Origin: Thermoplasmata archaeon
GTDB taxonomy: Archaea > Thermoplasmatota > Thermoplasmata > Thermoplasmatales > Thermoplasmataceae
DNA length: 64,000 bases
Reading direction: 5' to 3'
Assembly (NCBI GenBank): GCA_021794355.1
Contig: JAJYRA010000034.1
Location: 1-64,000, forward strand
The translations under genes were made by a program, and so were the position numbers. Of this stretch, positions 55,749 through 64,000 are shown in pieces (the stretch's first letter is position 1; each line of letters begins with the position of its first letter). The notes beneath the pieces were generated by a model. That model had not been told where the DNA came from. It saw nothing but the letters and a program-made list of their open reading frames with translations, and made no database searches.

Positions 55749-55778
55749 ATTATATTTGGAAAAATAAGTTTATTGGTT

Positions 55779-58700
55779 TTAAAACTTAATGGAATATCCA
55801 GAATTAGATAATTCCTTGATGAACTCCTTCCTGATTTCGTTATCTCCTTCAATGTCTTCAATCGACAGTTCATTTCTGTTTCTCTTGACCTTCGAATATG
55901 ACTTTATGGAAAGATTCTCAATGAGCAGGAAGCTCCTGCCTCCTCCTGCCTGGGTTTTGATGGTATTCTTGAACACGTAATAGAAGAGGTCCCTGGGGCT
56001 GAGAATGAACGCTTTGTTGTTCTTTTTTTGGTTTTCCATAAATTTTGATGATATAAGAACGGACCTTCTGCTATCCAGTATGATAGCTTCCTTCATGGAT
56101 GCATGCCTCTTCAAGTTATCAATGGCATAATTATAGAGCTTCAGATCCACACTTCCCGTTATTTCCGAAAAAAGCCTGAAATCTATAAATCCGAAGTACT
56201 CAACTATTTTTTTCACCATTGTTGTTGCTGCATCATTGACCTGATATTTTTCGATGACGTATCTGTATTTGGAATCAGAATCCTTACACACCACGGCGTT
56301 GATCCATAAATTTTTCAGGGACGCAACTGCACGATCATGGGATATTTTTGTATCTAATACAACATCCTCCTCCGTCTTGGGATAATCCATTACAATTTTC
56401 AATATCTCCATATCCTGTTTTTCAATCTTCTTCCCCCTGAGCGTTCTGTATAAAGAAATGGTCTCCATGGTGCCTTTGGAGTTCAGGTTCATGGGTCCAT
56501 TGAAATTGAACAGTATGTCTGAATAAAAGTAACTGTCCAGATCGGTTGATCTGACACCATTGGCATGGGCTTCAGTGGCATCCCTTATTCCAAGTTTTGC
56601 CTCCGAAATTGAATCCATAACTGTTCTTCTCCTATCCGCTATGTTTGAATAACAGTACAGTGATCTCCGGAAGAGTTCATCGCCGTAAAGGAGTTCGGTG
56701 TTTTCCTTACTTTTAATGGCAATGTCCCTTGTTCGTCCGTATCCGTTCTTTTCCAGTTCTTCCCATAAATTGTCCCTTATACCTGTAATTATTACTGAAA
56801 TACCTTTACTGAAATATTTCTCATCCACATAGTCAAAAAAGTCCTGTGCCATATCGTCCTTTTCAATTATGAGGTCATCGATCCATAGACTCTCCTGGGT
56901 CATTTCCATGGCCAGCACCGCAACCATGGTATTTCTGGAGAAGAACATGGTGTTCAACCCGCTGCTCTCCGTAACAAGTCTTCCGGTTATGATGGAAACT
57001 GGATCCCCAATGGGGAGCATCATGGTTTCACCCTCTGCCTTGGGTAATTCACCAAAATATGTGCCCCTTGGTCCTGAGTGTGTCTCAATACCATCAAGGT
57101 CACCCGCCTTAATATGGAACCAGAATGAATTCATTATTTCATTCTGTGTCAGTGGACCGAAATAATCAAGGACTATTTTCATGGCCATGTTTCTCTCCAT
57201 GGTCTCGTCCACCTTAATTCTTGAAAAGAGACCGTCTTCCTCTGCCACAAGGATCCGATGTTCAAGACCATTCAAGATCTGCCTCACGTCCTTCCAGTCC
57301 ATGGAGAGATGTTTTGACACGGCTTCCAAGGTGGCTCCACCGTATTTCAGAAAGTCATATGCCTCTGCTTCCTTTTCTTCCAGTGGTGATTCCCTGAGTT
57401 TCTGGAGGGCCATGGCCAGGTTCCTGTTCATTACCGTAAGTCTGTGTTTGAAGAACTTTCCCCTTAAAACCGGAATGGATATCTCATCAAGTTTACCTTT
57501 GCCACTGTCAATTCTTGCATCGAGGGACTCTTCCTTTGTGTAAAATCCCAGATTTTCCATATACTCATTTGTGTCAGTAAAATGGCGGAGATATTTCCCC
57601 AGCCTGACAACTGATGGTTCATAGGTTGCATGTTTCAGTATTTTTTCCAGATCACCCTTGATTATATATTGTCTGGCAAACACCGGAGTAACATATTCCT
57701 CACCTATAATCCCCTTCGAAACCATGAGATCCAGTGTTTTCTTCAGGTCCTCCTTTTTAACAGGGAATCTCACGGATATCTCATCCAGGGTCATGGGTCC
57801 CATGGAATTTAACTGATCGAAAAGGAGATCCTCCAGCGTGTAGGTGCATTCAGGAATATCTCCTATTATCTCATAGGATACGGTTTCCTTTTTAAATTTC
57901 CTTCTTATGAGGTACATGGATTCAAGACTTATGAGATCATTCCTGACCTGTGTTTCATCCAACCCCGTTATTTGCTGAATCTCCCTGGCTGTCTTGCCGC
58001 TGCATTCCTGAAGTACGATCTGCTCACTTTCATTGAGAATTCTATTTCTTGCAAAGAGTTCCTTGAATAGGGCAAATCTTTCGGGCAGAACCCAGTAGAT
58101 ACCCCTAAGATTTACACTCCACAGCATGTTTTCTTTCACAAGTTCCCTTCCCATTTCCATGGTATCAATGGATGAATAGGGAAAGGGTGAGTTGAACCTG
58201 CTTTTTGTAATATCCACCATGGGGAAGTGTCTGCACAGCTGTAAATATGTTTCCCTGTCTTCAATGTGGGGCACTCTGGACCTATAAAAGTTTTCCACGA
58301 CCCTTGGATCCTTAACACTGAAATCCATGTATTCTGTTCCATAGACCCTATCCACAATCCTGCTTTGCAACTCCTTCATGAGCTTGGATCTTTCCTCCAT
58401 AAGAACAACATCAGATACCCCTGCAAGGATCAGGGAGAGGGAAAATGGGCTTGCCTCATCACTGTAGTTCTTCACCTTAAACGAACCTGTGGAAATAACA
58501 TCTTCAACATACTTAAGGGCTGAAGGCACATCCATCATATCATTCATTATTTCACGATAGGTTTCCGTTACAACCGGGAAGTTTGGTATATTCTCTATGG
58601 CTTTCAGGACCTTATCACTGCGAAGCTGTTGAATGACCACTGAAACCTCGTGTCCCTTGTATCTTCTCAGGACCATGAGGGATCTTGTGGCACATTGCCT

Positions 58701-60871
58701 GAATCTCTCCTTGAATACGGTTGTGTTCATTATGGATCTTTTAACATAATCCATAAAATTTTGTGGATCTATGAGATTAATCACATTTTTAATGGGAATG
58801 GCTGATTCCACGGTCAGCATAAAGCCATCATCAGTAACCGTAACTCTTGTATTTGTTTCATAGGTGTTTGCAATGGCCTGTGCATAGGCTCTGGATAGTG
58901 CATCATTAACCCTCCTTCCCAGGGGCACAAGGAAAATTATACTGTACAGGCCATTTTCCCGGTATCCTTCAGTGTAGAGGAATTTTTCAGTGGGAACCTG
59001 AAATTTTGATTGTGCCCTGATGTATGAAATTATGCTCCTTGCACCGTTCTCATCAAGGTGGTAATTTAACATGAGCCATTTCCTGAGATCCTCCTTTTCA
59101 AGATTATTCACGATGTAATCACGGAATTTCCCGATGAGTGATCCAAGATCATAACTTCTGGGTAGCATTTCTCCTGTCCACGAGGGTATGGTGGGTTTCA
59201 ACCCCGTTGCATCCCTTACGATGACCCTGTTTCCTCTTGTTCTTATAAATGCATAGGTCCTGGCACCCAGAACGAAAATATCCCCAACTGTCATTCTCTC
59301 AACAAATTTATCACTCAGTTGTCCCAGATGCCTGCCACTTAGATCTATCACCCTGTAATCTGAATCATCGGGTATGGTACCAACATTCATGAAATAGATC
59401 ATTCTGGTGCTCCTCTTCTTGCCGAAAACTTTCTGTTCCTCGTCGAACCATATCTTGGAATATATGGTATTATTCTCTATTCTCCCTGCAAGGTAATTTA
59501 TCACCGACATGAAATCGTCCATTGCCAGATTTCTGTAAGGGTAGGATCTTCTTATTAAATTGTAGCTTTCCTCAATGGTCCATGTTTTTTCAAGGGACAT
59601 TCCCACAACGGCCTGTGACAGGACATCCAGGGCCCCTTCAGGTATGCTTACCCTGTCAATCTCCCTGTCATAGGCAGCCTTTGTCAGAACTGCACACTCC
59701 ACAAGATCATCCAGGTTGAAGACAACAAACCTTCCCTGGCTCAGTTTTGTTATGGAATGACCTGCCCTTCCTATCCTCTGCAACCCCTTGGACACAGATT
59801 TTGGGCTGCCTATCTGAACCACGAGATCAACACTTCCTATATCGATTCCCAGTTCAAGGGATGTGGACGATATGACGCATTTCAACTCTCCATTTTTCAG
59901 CTTTTCCTCAACACCCAGCCTTATCTCCTTTCCCAGGGACGAATGGTGTGCTTCAAGGCTATCTATACCCCTGGCCTTCAGCCTGATGGCCACATGCTCC
60001 GTTGCACTCCTGGTATTGGTAAATATGAGGGTTGTTTTATGACTTTCAATGAGTTCCACAAGAATATCATACATCCTTTCATTGGCAACCTCAAAGCCCG
60101 ATGTGGTGAGGTCATCCACTGGCGTTAGTGTCATAAGATCCAGCCCTCTTTTAAGGTCCACATCTATGATATGGCATTTCCTCGGCTCGCCGTTCTCATA
60201 TCCGCACAGAAAATTTGAAATTTTGTCCAGTGGAGCCTGTGTTGCAGAGAGTCCTATCCTGATAAATCCATGGGATAGTTCTTCAAGCCTTTCAAGGTTC
60301 AGGGAAAGAAGGGTGCCCCTTTTGGATGATGATACCTCGTGTATTTCATCCACGATGACATATTTCACATCCTTGAATTTCTCCTTGAATTTTGGGGCAG
60401 TTAACGAGAGAGCCAGGGATTCTGGTGTTGTTATGAGGATGTGGGGAGGTTTCTTGAGCATCTTCTGCCTGTCATTCTGGGTTGTATCACCACTCCTCAC
60501 TCCCACCCTGATTCTGGGAAGATCCATTTTATTCTCTTCAGCAAGTTTGTATATCTCCCCAAGGGGTTCATTTAGATTCCTGTTAATATCATTGGCCAGA
60601 GCCTTCAGGGGACTGATATAAACACATTCAATCTTGTCCTCAAGGTTCTCCTCCCTGGATCGGAGGAATAATTCATTAATAATTGCCAGGAAACCCGTGA
60701 GTGTTTTACCGGTTCCTGTTGGACTGGAAACAAGCACATTTTCACCCTTGTGTATAAGGGGTATAACTTTCTTCTGTGGAACAGTGAGCGAATCATATTT
60801 GGCATTAAACCATCTGGAAATTATGGGATCAAGAAAGGGTAGATACTCTTCAACACCTCTTCTATTTTCAT
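55779..60871 (-). CDS. lhr: Lhr-type superfamily 2 helicase, very large, with N-terminal frameshift
   Basis: ATP-dependent DNA/RNA helicase of about 1697 residues, longer than usual archaeal Lhr. Walker A SPTGTGKT, Walker B VDEIHE, SAT (LSATQAP) and motif VI QRIGRAGH are clear, followed by the winged-helix/Lhr core and a long C-terminal extension with repeated winged-helix-like units. The uninterrupted frame begins only at GTG 60737, next to Walker A, which cuts off the conserved Q-motif (FNAKYDSLTVPQKKVIPLI). The natural N-terminus, MKIEEVLKSIYPFLDP, starts at ATG 60871 but needs a one-base shift at about 60833-60840. Confidence 0.88.
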
Positions 60872-60912
60872 CTGTGCTTTCAAACGTGATAATCCTTAGC
60901 TCAACGTAAAAA

Positions 60913-60921
60913 GATATAAAA
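60913..60921 (-). promoter_or_regulatory. TATA box of the lhr gene
   Basis: TTTTATATC on the minus strand, about 45 bp before the ATG at 60871, giving a predicted leader of about 20 bases. It supports 60871 rather than 60737 as the gene start. Confidence 0.45.
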
Positions 60922-60948
60922 GGGTTTTTAAGTTTTTAAGGACACATT

Positions 60949-62046
60949 TCACCTGTGAATCATATAGTGCGATGTAGCTGTTGAACTCTCTTTGCTCAGC
61001 CTCTTGAGCAACTTTTCCCTTTCCATGGATTGTTTCCCTGTCTGCTTCAGGAGATCGTCAAAGAATTTAATGGCCATATCATAATCCTCGTGGCACACGG
61101 GCTTTGGAATTCCATCCTTTCCTCCAAGTGCATAGGAGTATCTCACCGGATCTTCGTAACTTGCCCTCACACCTGTTATGACCTCTGAAATGTAGCAGAG
61201 TGCTCTTATGGTACTCTTTCCGGCACCCGGAATTAAAAGGAGATCCTTCATATTTTTCGGTTCTAACTCATATATGGTCTCAATCTTCTTCCAAGGTATG
61301 TGTACAGCAAGATTTACCACTCTTTCACCACTGTAAAAATCCAGTGTCCTCTGTTTCTCCGAAGCAATTTTCGGTCTTTCCTTGATTGCCTCAATTATGG
61401 AATTCCTTGCATCCCTGCTTTCCGGACTGGATAGATCCAGGCACTGGTCGGAAAAGGAATCAGCCCCTATACCCATCCTGCTCTCTTCCCTTTCTTCCTT
61501 AATATTAAAGGAAGACCAGTGATACCTTCTGGCCATCTTTTCCTCCACATTGAGTCCCTGCTGGATCACGGCGTAATTTCCTGAATAATCCGCAATGATA
61601 CCGTGAATATAGAGATCGTAGGAATCCTGCAGCATGTTCTGGTCAATCTTGGCCACCAGATCCGTTTCCTCAATCACTCTCATGGGAATATGTTCATTCT
61701 GAAACGATGAAGATCTCTTTCCTATGTCATCCCTCTTCTCCCTCATGTGGTTTCCCTTTCCACCGCCCACAAAGAAATCTAAATCTTTCTTTTCAGTATA
61801 TTCCTTAAGAGCGTGAAGTGTGGTTGTTGTGGTTCCGCTTGAATTCCAGTCAAACCCCGTAACAAGACTGAGGGAATGGAACCAGACCGGATCGAACATC
61901 CTCCTTATCAATTCCTCCGTCCCGTAGGTATTGTTAATGAGTTCACATATTTGCCCCGTCAGCTTTACAATCTTCCTGTAAAGCAATTCAGGGGGTTTAC
62001 CATAATGAAGAGGAAGATAGGCTGTACCATCTCTTTGAACAGGCAT
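60949..62046 (-). CDS. DUF763 family protein
   Basis: A 365-residue archaeal/thermophile protein of unknown function. Family hallmarks are the N-terminal RDGTAYLPLHYGKPPELLY, FDPVWFHSLSLVTGFDWNSSGTTTT, the FFVGGGKG loop, and a C-terminal helix-hairpin-helix-like LLLIPGAGKSTIRALCYIS (about 275-293). The layout suggests a nucleic-acid enzyme. It lies upstream of lhr in the same direction, although lhr has its own TATA box. Confidence 0.9.
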   Translation of the reverse strand: MPVQRDGTAYLPLHYGKPPELLYRKIVKLTGQICELINNTYGTEELIRRMFDPVWFHSLSLVTGFDWNSSGTTTTTLHALKEYTEKKDLDFFVGGGKGNHMREKRDDIGKRSSSFQNEHIPMRVIEETDLVAKIDQNMLQDSYDLYIHGIIADYSGNYAVIQQGLNVEEKMARRYHWSSFNIKEEREESRMGIGADSFSDQCLDLSSPESRDARNSIIEAIKERPKIASEKQRTLDFYSGERVVNLAVHIPWKKIETIYELEPKNMKDLLLIPGAGKSTIRALCYISEVITGVRASYEDPVRYSYALGGKDGIPKPVCHEDYDMAIKFFDDLLKQTGKQSMEREKLLKRLSKESSTATSHYMIHR

Positions 62047-62144
62047 CTGATCATATAGTCAATACAAAGTTATGTTTTTTGTGTCCTCATATTAAACATG
62101 TTCATGACTATTAAGATATTAATAAACGATTGTTATATGGAAGA

Positions 62145-63350
62145 ATGAAGCAGATTCCTCTACTGGGTGCCATAAGGGCAATGAGGAGTTTCTACTTTGG
62201 ATACATTGCCTTCCTAATTCCTCTTTTTCTGGTACATATAGGTTTTTCCACCATTTACGTAGGTATTTATGCTCTGGTTGCCACAGTAGCAAGTTCTGTT
62301 CTTGTGTTACTCTCAGGGTTTCTCGGGGATCTTTACAGCAGGAAGAAAACACTCCTCATAATGTCAGCACTTCCAGCATTCATTTTTATCTCCTTTTTGG
62401 TCACAAGAAATTTTATAATTATTTTTGCAACGTCTCTTCTTGGAATCACATTCAGTGCCATAGGTGGTGGTGCTGGAGGCGGTCCCATTGCCCCCATCCT
62501 GACCGCCTTTGTGGCAGATAAGACTGTTCCTGGGAATAGAACAAGAATTTATTCACTTCTGATGATAGTATCCATAGTATCTGCCATTGGAGGGAGCAGC
62601 ACTTCTGCGGTCCTTGAGAAGTATATACCAAACTATTTTCAGGTTCTATTTATTCTGGCCCTTGTACTGAATATATCATCCATTGTCCTCACCATGTTTC
62701 TGGAGGATACCAAAATGGAGAAGAGGGAATCTAGGGCACCCATTATGCCAACGGAATCGAGCAGCAATATAATGAAGATAGCGTTATCCGGTGCCTTTGG
62801 CAGCGTTGGTCTTGGCATTATAACGCCAATCATTTCCCTATACTTCAAGGATATTGGCCTGGAAGCTTACATGATTTCGATCATTTTCACAGCATCCTAT
62901 ATTGCCGCCGGTGTGGCAGTGTTTTTTGCGTCCTACATGGAAAGGATTTTTGGTTCCATATACGCCATCGGTATTTTCAGAACCCTTGGAAGTGGTTTAT
63001 TCATCATCATACCCTTTGTGCCACCCATAACTGCCGGTATTATTTACGCCCTGCGTACAGGGTTCTATCAACTGGCACTTCCCATAAGACAGAGTTTTCA
63101 GATGGAACTACTGAAACCGGAAGAGAGGGCAAGGGGAAACAGTTTAACCGGTATAGCAAGGAGACTGCCCTACGGTGCATCCACAACGCTGGGCAGCGTT
63201 CTCCTCAGCACTGGATATATTGTCTTCATGTTTTCCTTTGCAGGCGTAGTTTCCATTCTTGATCCGGTTCTTTACGTATTTTTCTTCAGAAAATACAACA
63301 GGATGAGAAGCAGGGAAGAGGTAAATATGGTAGAAGAAGGGCATGAATAG
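62145..63350 (+). CDS. Major facilitator superfamily transporter
   Basis: A 401-residue permease with 12 membrane helices. The MFS motif A between helices 2 and 3 reads GFLGDLYSRKKTLL; a related loop follows helix 8. Gly-rich helix 4 (GGGAGGGPIAPIL) resembles sugar or drug efflux carriers. The ATG at 62145 is preferred over a TTG 15 bases upstream. The substrate is unknown; no partner gene is adjacent. Confidence 0.88.
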   Translation: MKQIPLLGAIRAMRSFYFGYIAFLIPLFLVHIGFSTIYVGIYALVATVASSVLVLLSGFLGDLYSRKKTLLIMSALPAFIFISFLVTRNFIIIFATSLLGITFSAIGGGAGGGPIAPILTAFVADKTVPGNRTRIYSLLMIVSIVSAIGGSSTSAVLEKYIPNYFQVLFILALVLNISSIVLTMFLEDTKMEKRESRAPIMPTESSSNIMKIALSGAFGSVGLGIITPIISLYFKDIGLEAYMISIIFTASYIAAGVAVFFASYMERIFGSIYAIGIFRTLGSGLFIIIPFVPPITAGIIYALRTGFYQLALPIRQSFQMELLKPEERARGNSLTGIARRLPYGASTTLGSVLLSTGYIVFMFSFAGVVSILDPVLYVFFFRKYNRMRSREEVNMVEEGHE

Positions 63351-63396
63351 AATAACTGGTTATTTTGTTTAAAACCAAGTAAATATTTAATATGTC

Positions 63397-63717
63397 ATGA
63401 GACAATTTCAGTTCATGGCACAGTTCAAATGCTATGTATGTAAGGAAGATGTGAGAACAGGGGAGAAATTCACTTTCACCAAGAAAGGTAGTGTGCACTT
63501 TGATTGCTTTGTATCCGCAAAGAGAAAGGGAATAGATTCAGAGAAAGCCGAAATGCTGAGAACTCTATCACTCATACTTGACTCGGAACTTTCACATCTG
63601 TTAAATCTGCTGAGAATAAACCCAGAGGATGATAAATCAAAGGAATACGAAAGAGCAAAATACAAAGATATTGAAAAAGCCTGTGGGGAAACAACCAAAA
63701 AAATTGAAGAACTCTAA
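63397..63717 (+). CDS. DUF2175 family protein
   Basis: A 106-residue archaeal protein with a Cys-x2-Cys...His-x2-Cys metal-binding module: [20 protein letters not shown] and VHFDCF (Cys18, Cys21, His40 and Cys43, counted approximately). The rest is a charged helix. The family's function is unknown; zinc binding is likely. A possible second ATG six codons in would still keep the module. Its stop overlaps the stop of eS31 on the other strand. Confidence 0.88.
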   Translation: MRQFQFMAQFKCYVCKEDVRTGEKFTFTKKGSVHFDCFVSAKRKGIDSEKAEMLRTLSLILDSELSHLLNLLRINPEDDKSKEYERAKYKDIEKACGETTKKIEEL

Positions 63718-63875
63718 TTCTTTTTCTTATTTTTAAACTCTGTGTAACCGCATTTACCGCAGGTCATCCTGTTTTCGTGTTCAGCCAGGAAAACTCCGGT
63801 TCCACATCTGGGGCAGCTTCTCCTTCCCCTTACGATCTTACTGTTTTCAAGTTTATACAGTTCCCTTTTTTGCAT
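63714..63875 (-). CDS. rps27ae: 30S ribosomal protein eS31 (S27ae)
   Basis: A 53-residue zinc-ribbon ribosomal protein of archaea and eukaryotes. The signature [20 protein letters not shown] and CGYTEF is complete, with basic ends. Its ATG at 63875 overlaps the TAA of the eS24 gene by one base (TAATG), the usual archaeal gene pair. Its TAG lies opposite the TAA of DUF2175, so the convergent genes share three bases. Confidence 0.95.
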   Translation of the reverse strand: MQKRELYKLENSKIVRGRRSCPRCGTGVFLAEHENRMTCGKCGYTEFKNKKKN

Positions 63876-64000
63876 TATTGCTTCTCCTCCTTTACCTTTA
63901 GCCCATTCCTGAAAAGTTCATAATCCGGTTCGTACAGCATGGCATCTTCCTTCGTGGAATATATCTTCGAATATCCCCTTATTACATGGAGGCCAGTAAG
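63875..64000 (-). CDS. rps24e: 30S ribosomal protein eS24, C-terminal part (continues outside window)
   Basis: The last 41 codons of eS24: [19 protein letters not shown] followed by [14 protein letters not shown] and a Lys/Glu-rich tail. The C-terminal [11 protein letters not shown] segment is characteristic of archaeal eS24. The 5' end lies beyond base 64000. Confidence 0.9.
   Translation of the reverse strand, partial: LTGLHVIRGYSKIYSTKEDAMLYEPDYELFRNGLKVKEEKQ

Noticed and set aside
55789-60621. Several plus-strand frames opposite the lhr gene
   Set aside because: They are antisense shadows of a well-conserved helicase gene; their sequences are low in protein-like features.

Overview
The window looks like part of a chromosome of a thermoacidophilic euryarchaeon of the order Thermoplasmatales (a Cuniculiplasma-, Ferroplasma- or Thermoplasma-like organism). 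The evidence is archaeal ribosomal proteins (uS15, eS24, eS31), the transcription co-activator MBF1, diphthine synthase, membrane-anchored LonB, a thermopsin (acid protease family A5), a heme-copper oxidase fed by a blue copper protein, moderately low GC, tight ATGA/TAATG gene overlaps, and TATA boxes about 25 bp from start codons that suggest leaderless mRNAs. The genus is inference.

Layout. 0-1 kb: 3' part of a group II intron (reverse transcriptase/maturase plus RNA domains V and VI). 1.3-4.2 kb: an RNase H-like protein, a DHH phosphoesterase and uS15. 4.7-9.6 kb: a gamma-carbonic-anhydrase-like protein, a 1213-residue TPR protein and a coupled site-2-protease homologue that has lost its HExxH motif. 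9.6-14.8 kb: MBF1, then an aerobic terminal oxidase operon (small membrane protein, CuA subunit II, subunit I, blue copper protein, heme O synthase, membrane protein). 14.8-18.8 kb: an APC transporter operon, a coiled-coil protein and a zinc ribbon. 19-22.4 kb: an IS1634/IS4-type transposase, a (TA)n tract, and a two-gene unit encoding a secreted protein with a hydrophobic hairpin and a small membrane protein. 23-28.5 kb: sugar catabolism (aldehyde dehydrogenase, GH31 glucosidase, aldose 1-epimerase). 28.5-31 kb: tandem NfeD-like genes, a MITE, a broken YwgA-like gene and a GC-rich, probably structured RNA. 31-38.3 kb: CobY-like, PEBP-like, and the lonB/unknown/PfkB/gamma-CA/enolase/dphB operon. 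38.3-45.2 kb: a second MITE copy, a PH-like/zinc-ribbon protein and a DUF4129-MoxR-DUF58 operon. 45.8-50 kb: six co-directional genes combining an ABC-2 exporter with four cysteine-containing extracytoplasmic proteins. 50.2-55.7 kb: thermopsin, small and secreted proteins, and a winged-helix/membrane protein pair. 55.8-64 kb: a very large Lhr-type helicase with an N-terminal frameshift, DUF763, an MFS transporter, DUF2175, eS31 and the end of eS24.

How the genes work together. The oxidase operon can carry electrons from membrane carriers through a periplasm-side blue copper protein to CuA and the heme/CuB site, with heme O/A made by the same operon. GH31, epimerase, aldehyde dehydrogenase, PfkB kinase and enolase fit a saccharolytic lifestyle using an Entner-Doudoroff-type route. 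The less ordinary material lies in the accessory islands: the ABC/cysteine-protein cluster, the hydrophobic secreted protein pair, the MITE family with exact 8-bp target duplications, and the GC-rich candidate RNA. No CRISPR array, tRNA or rRNA gene was seen.
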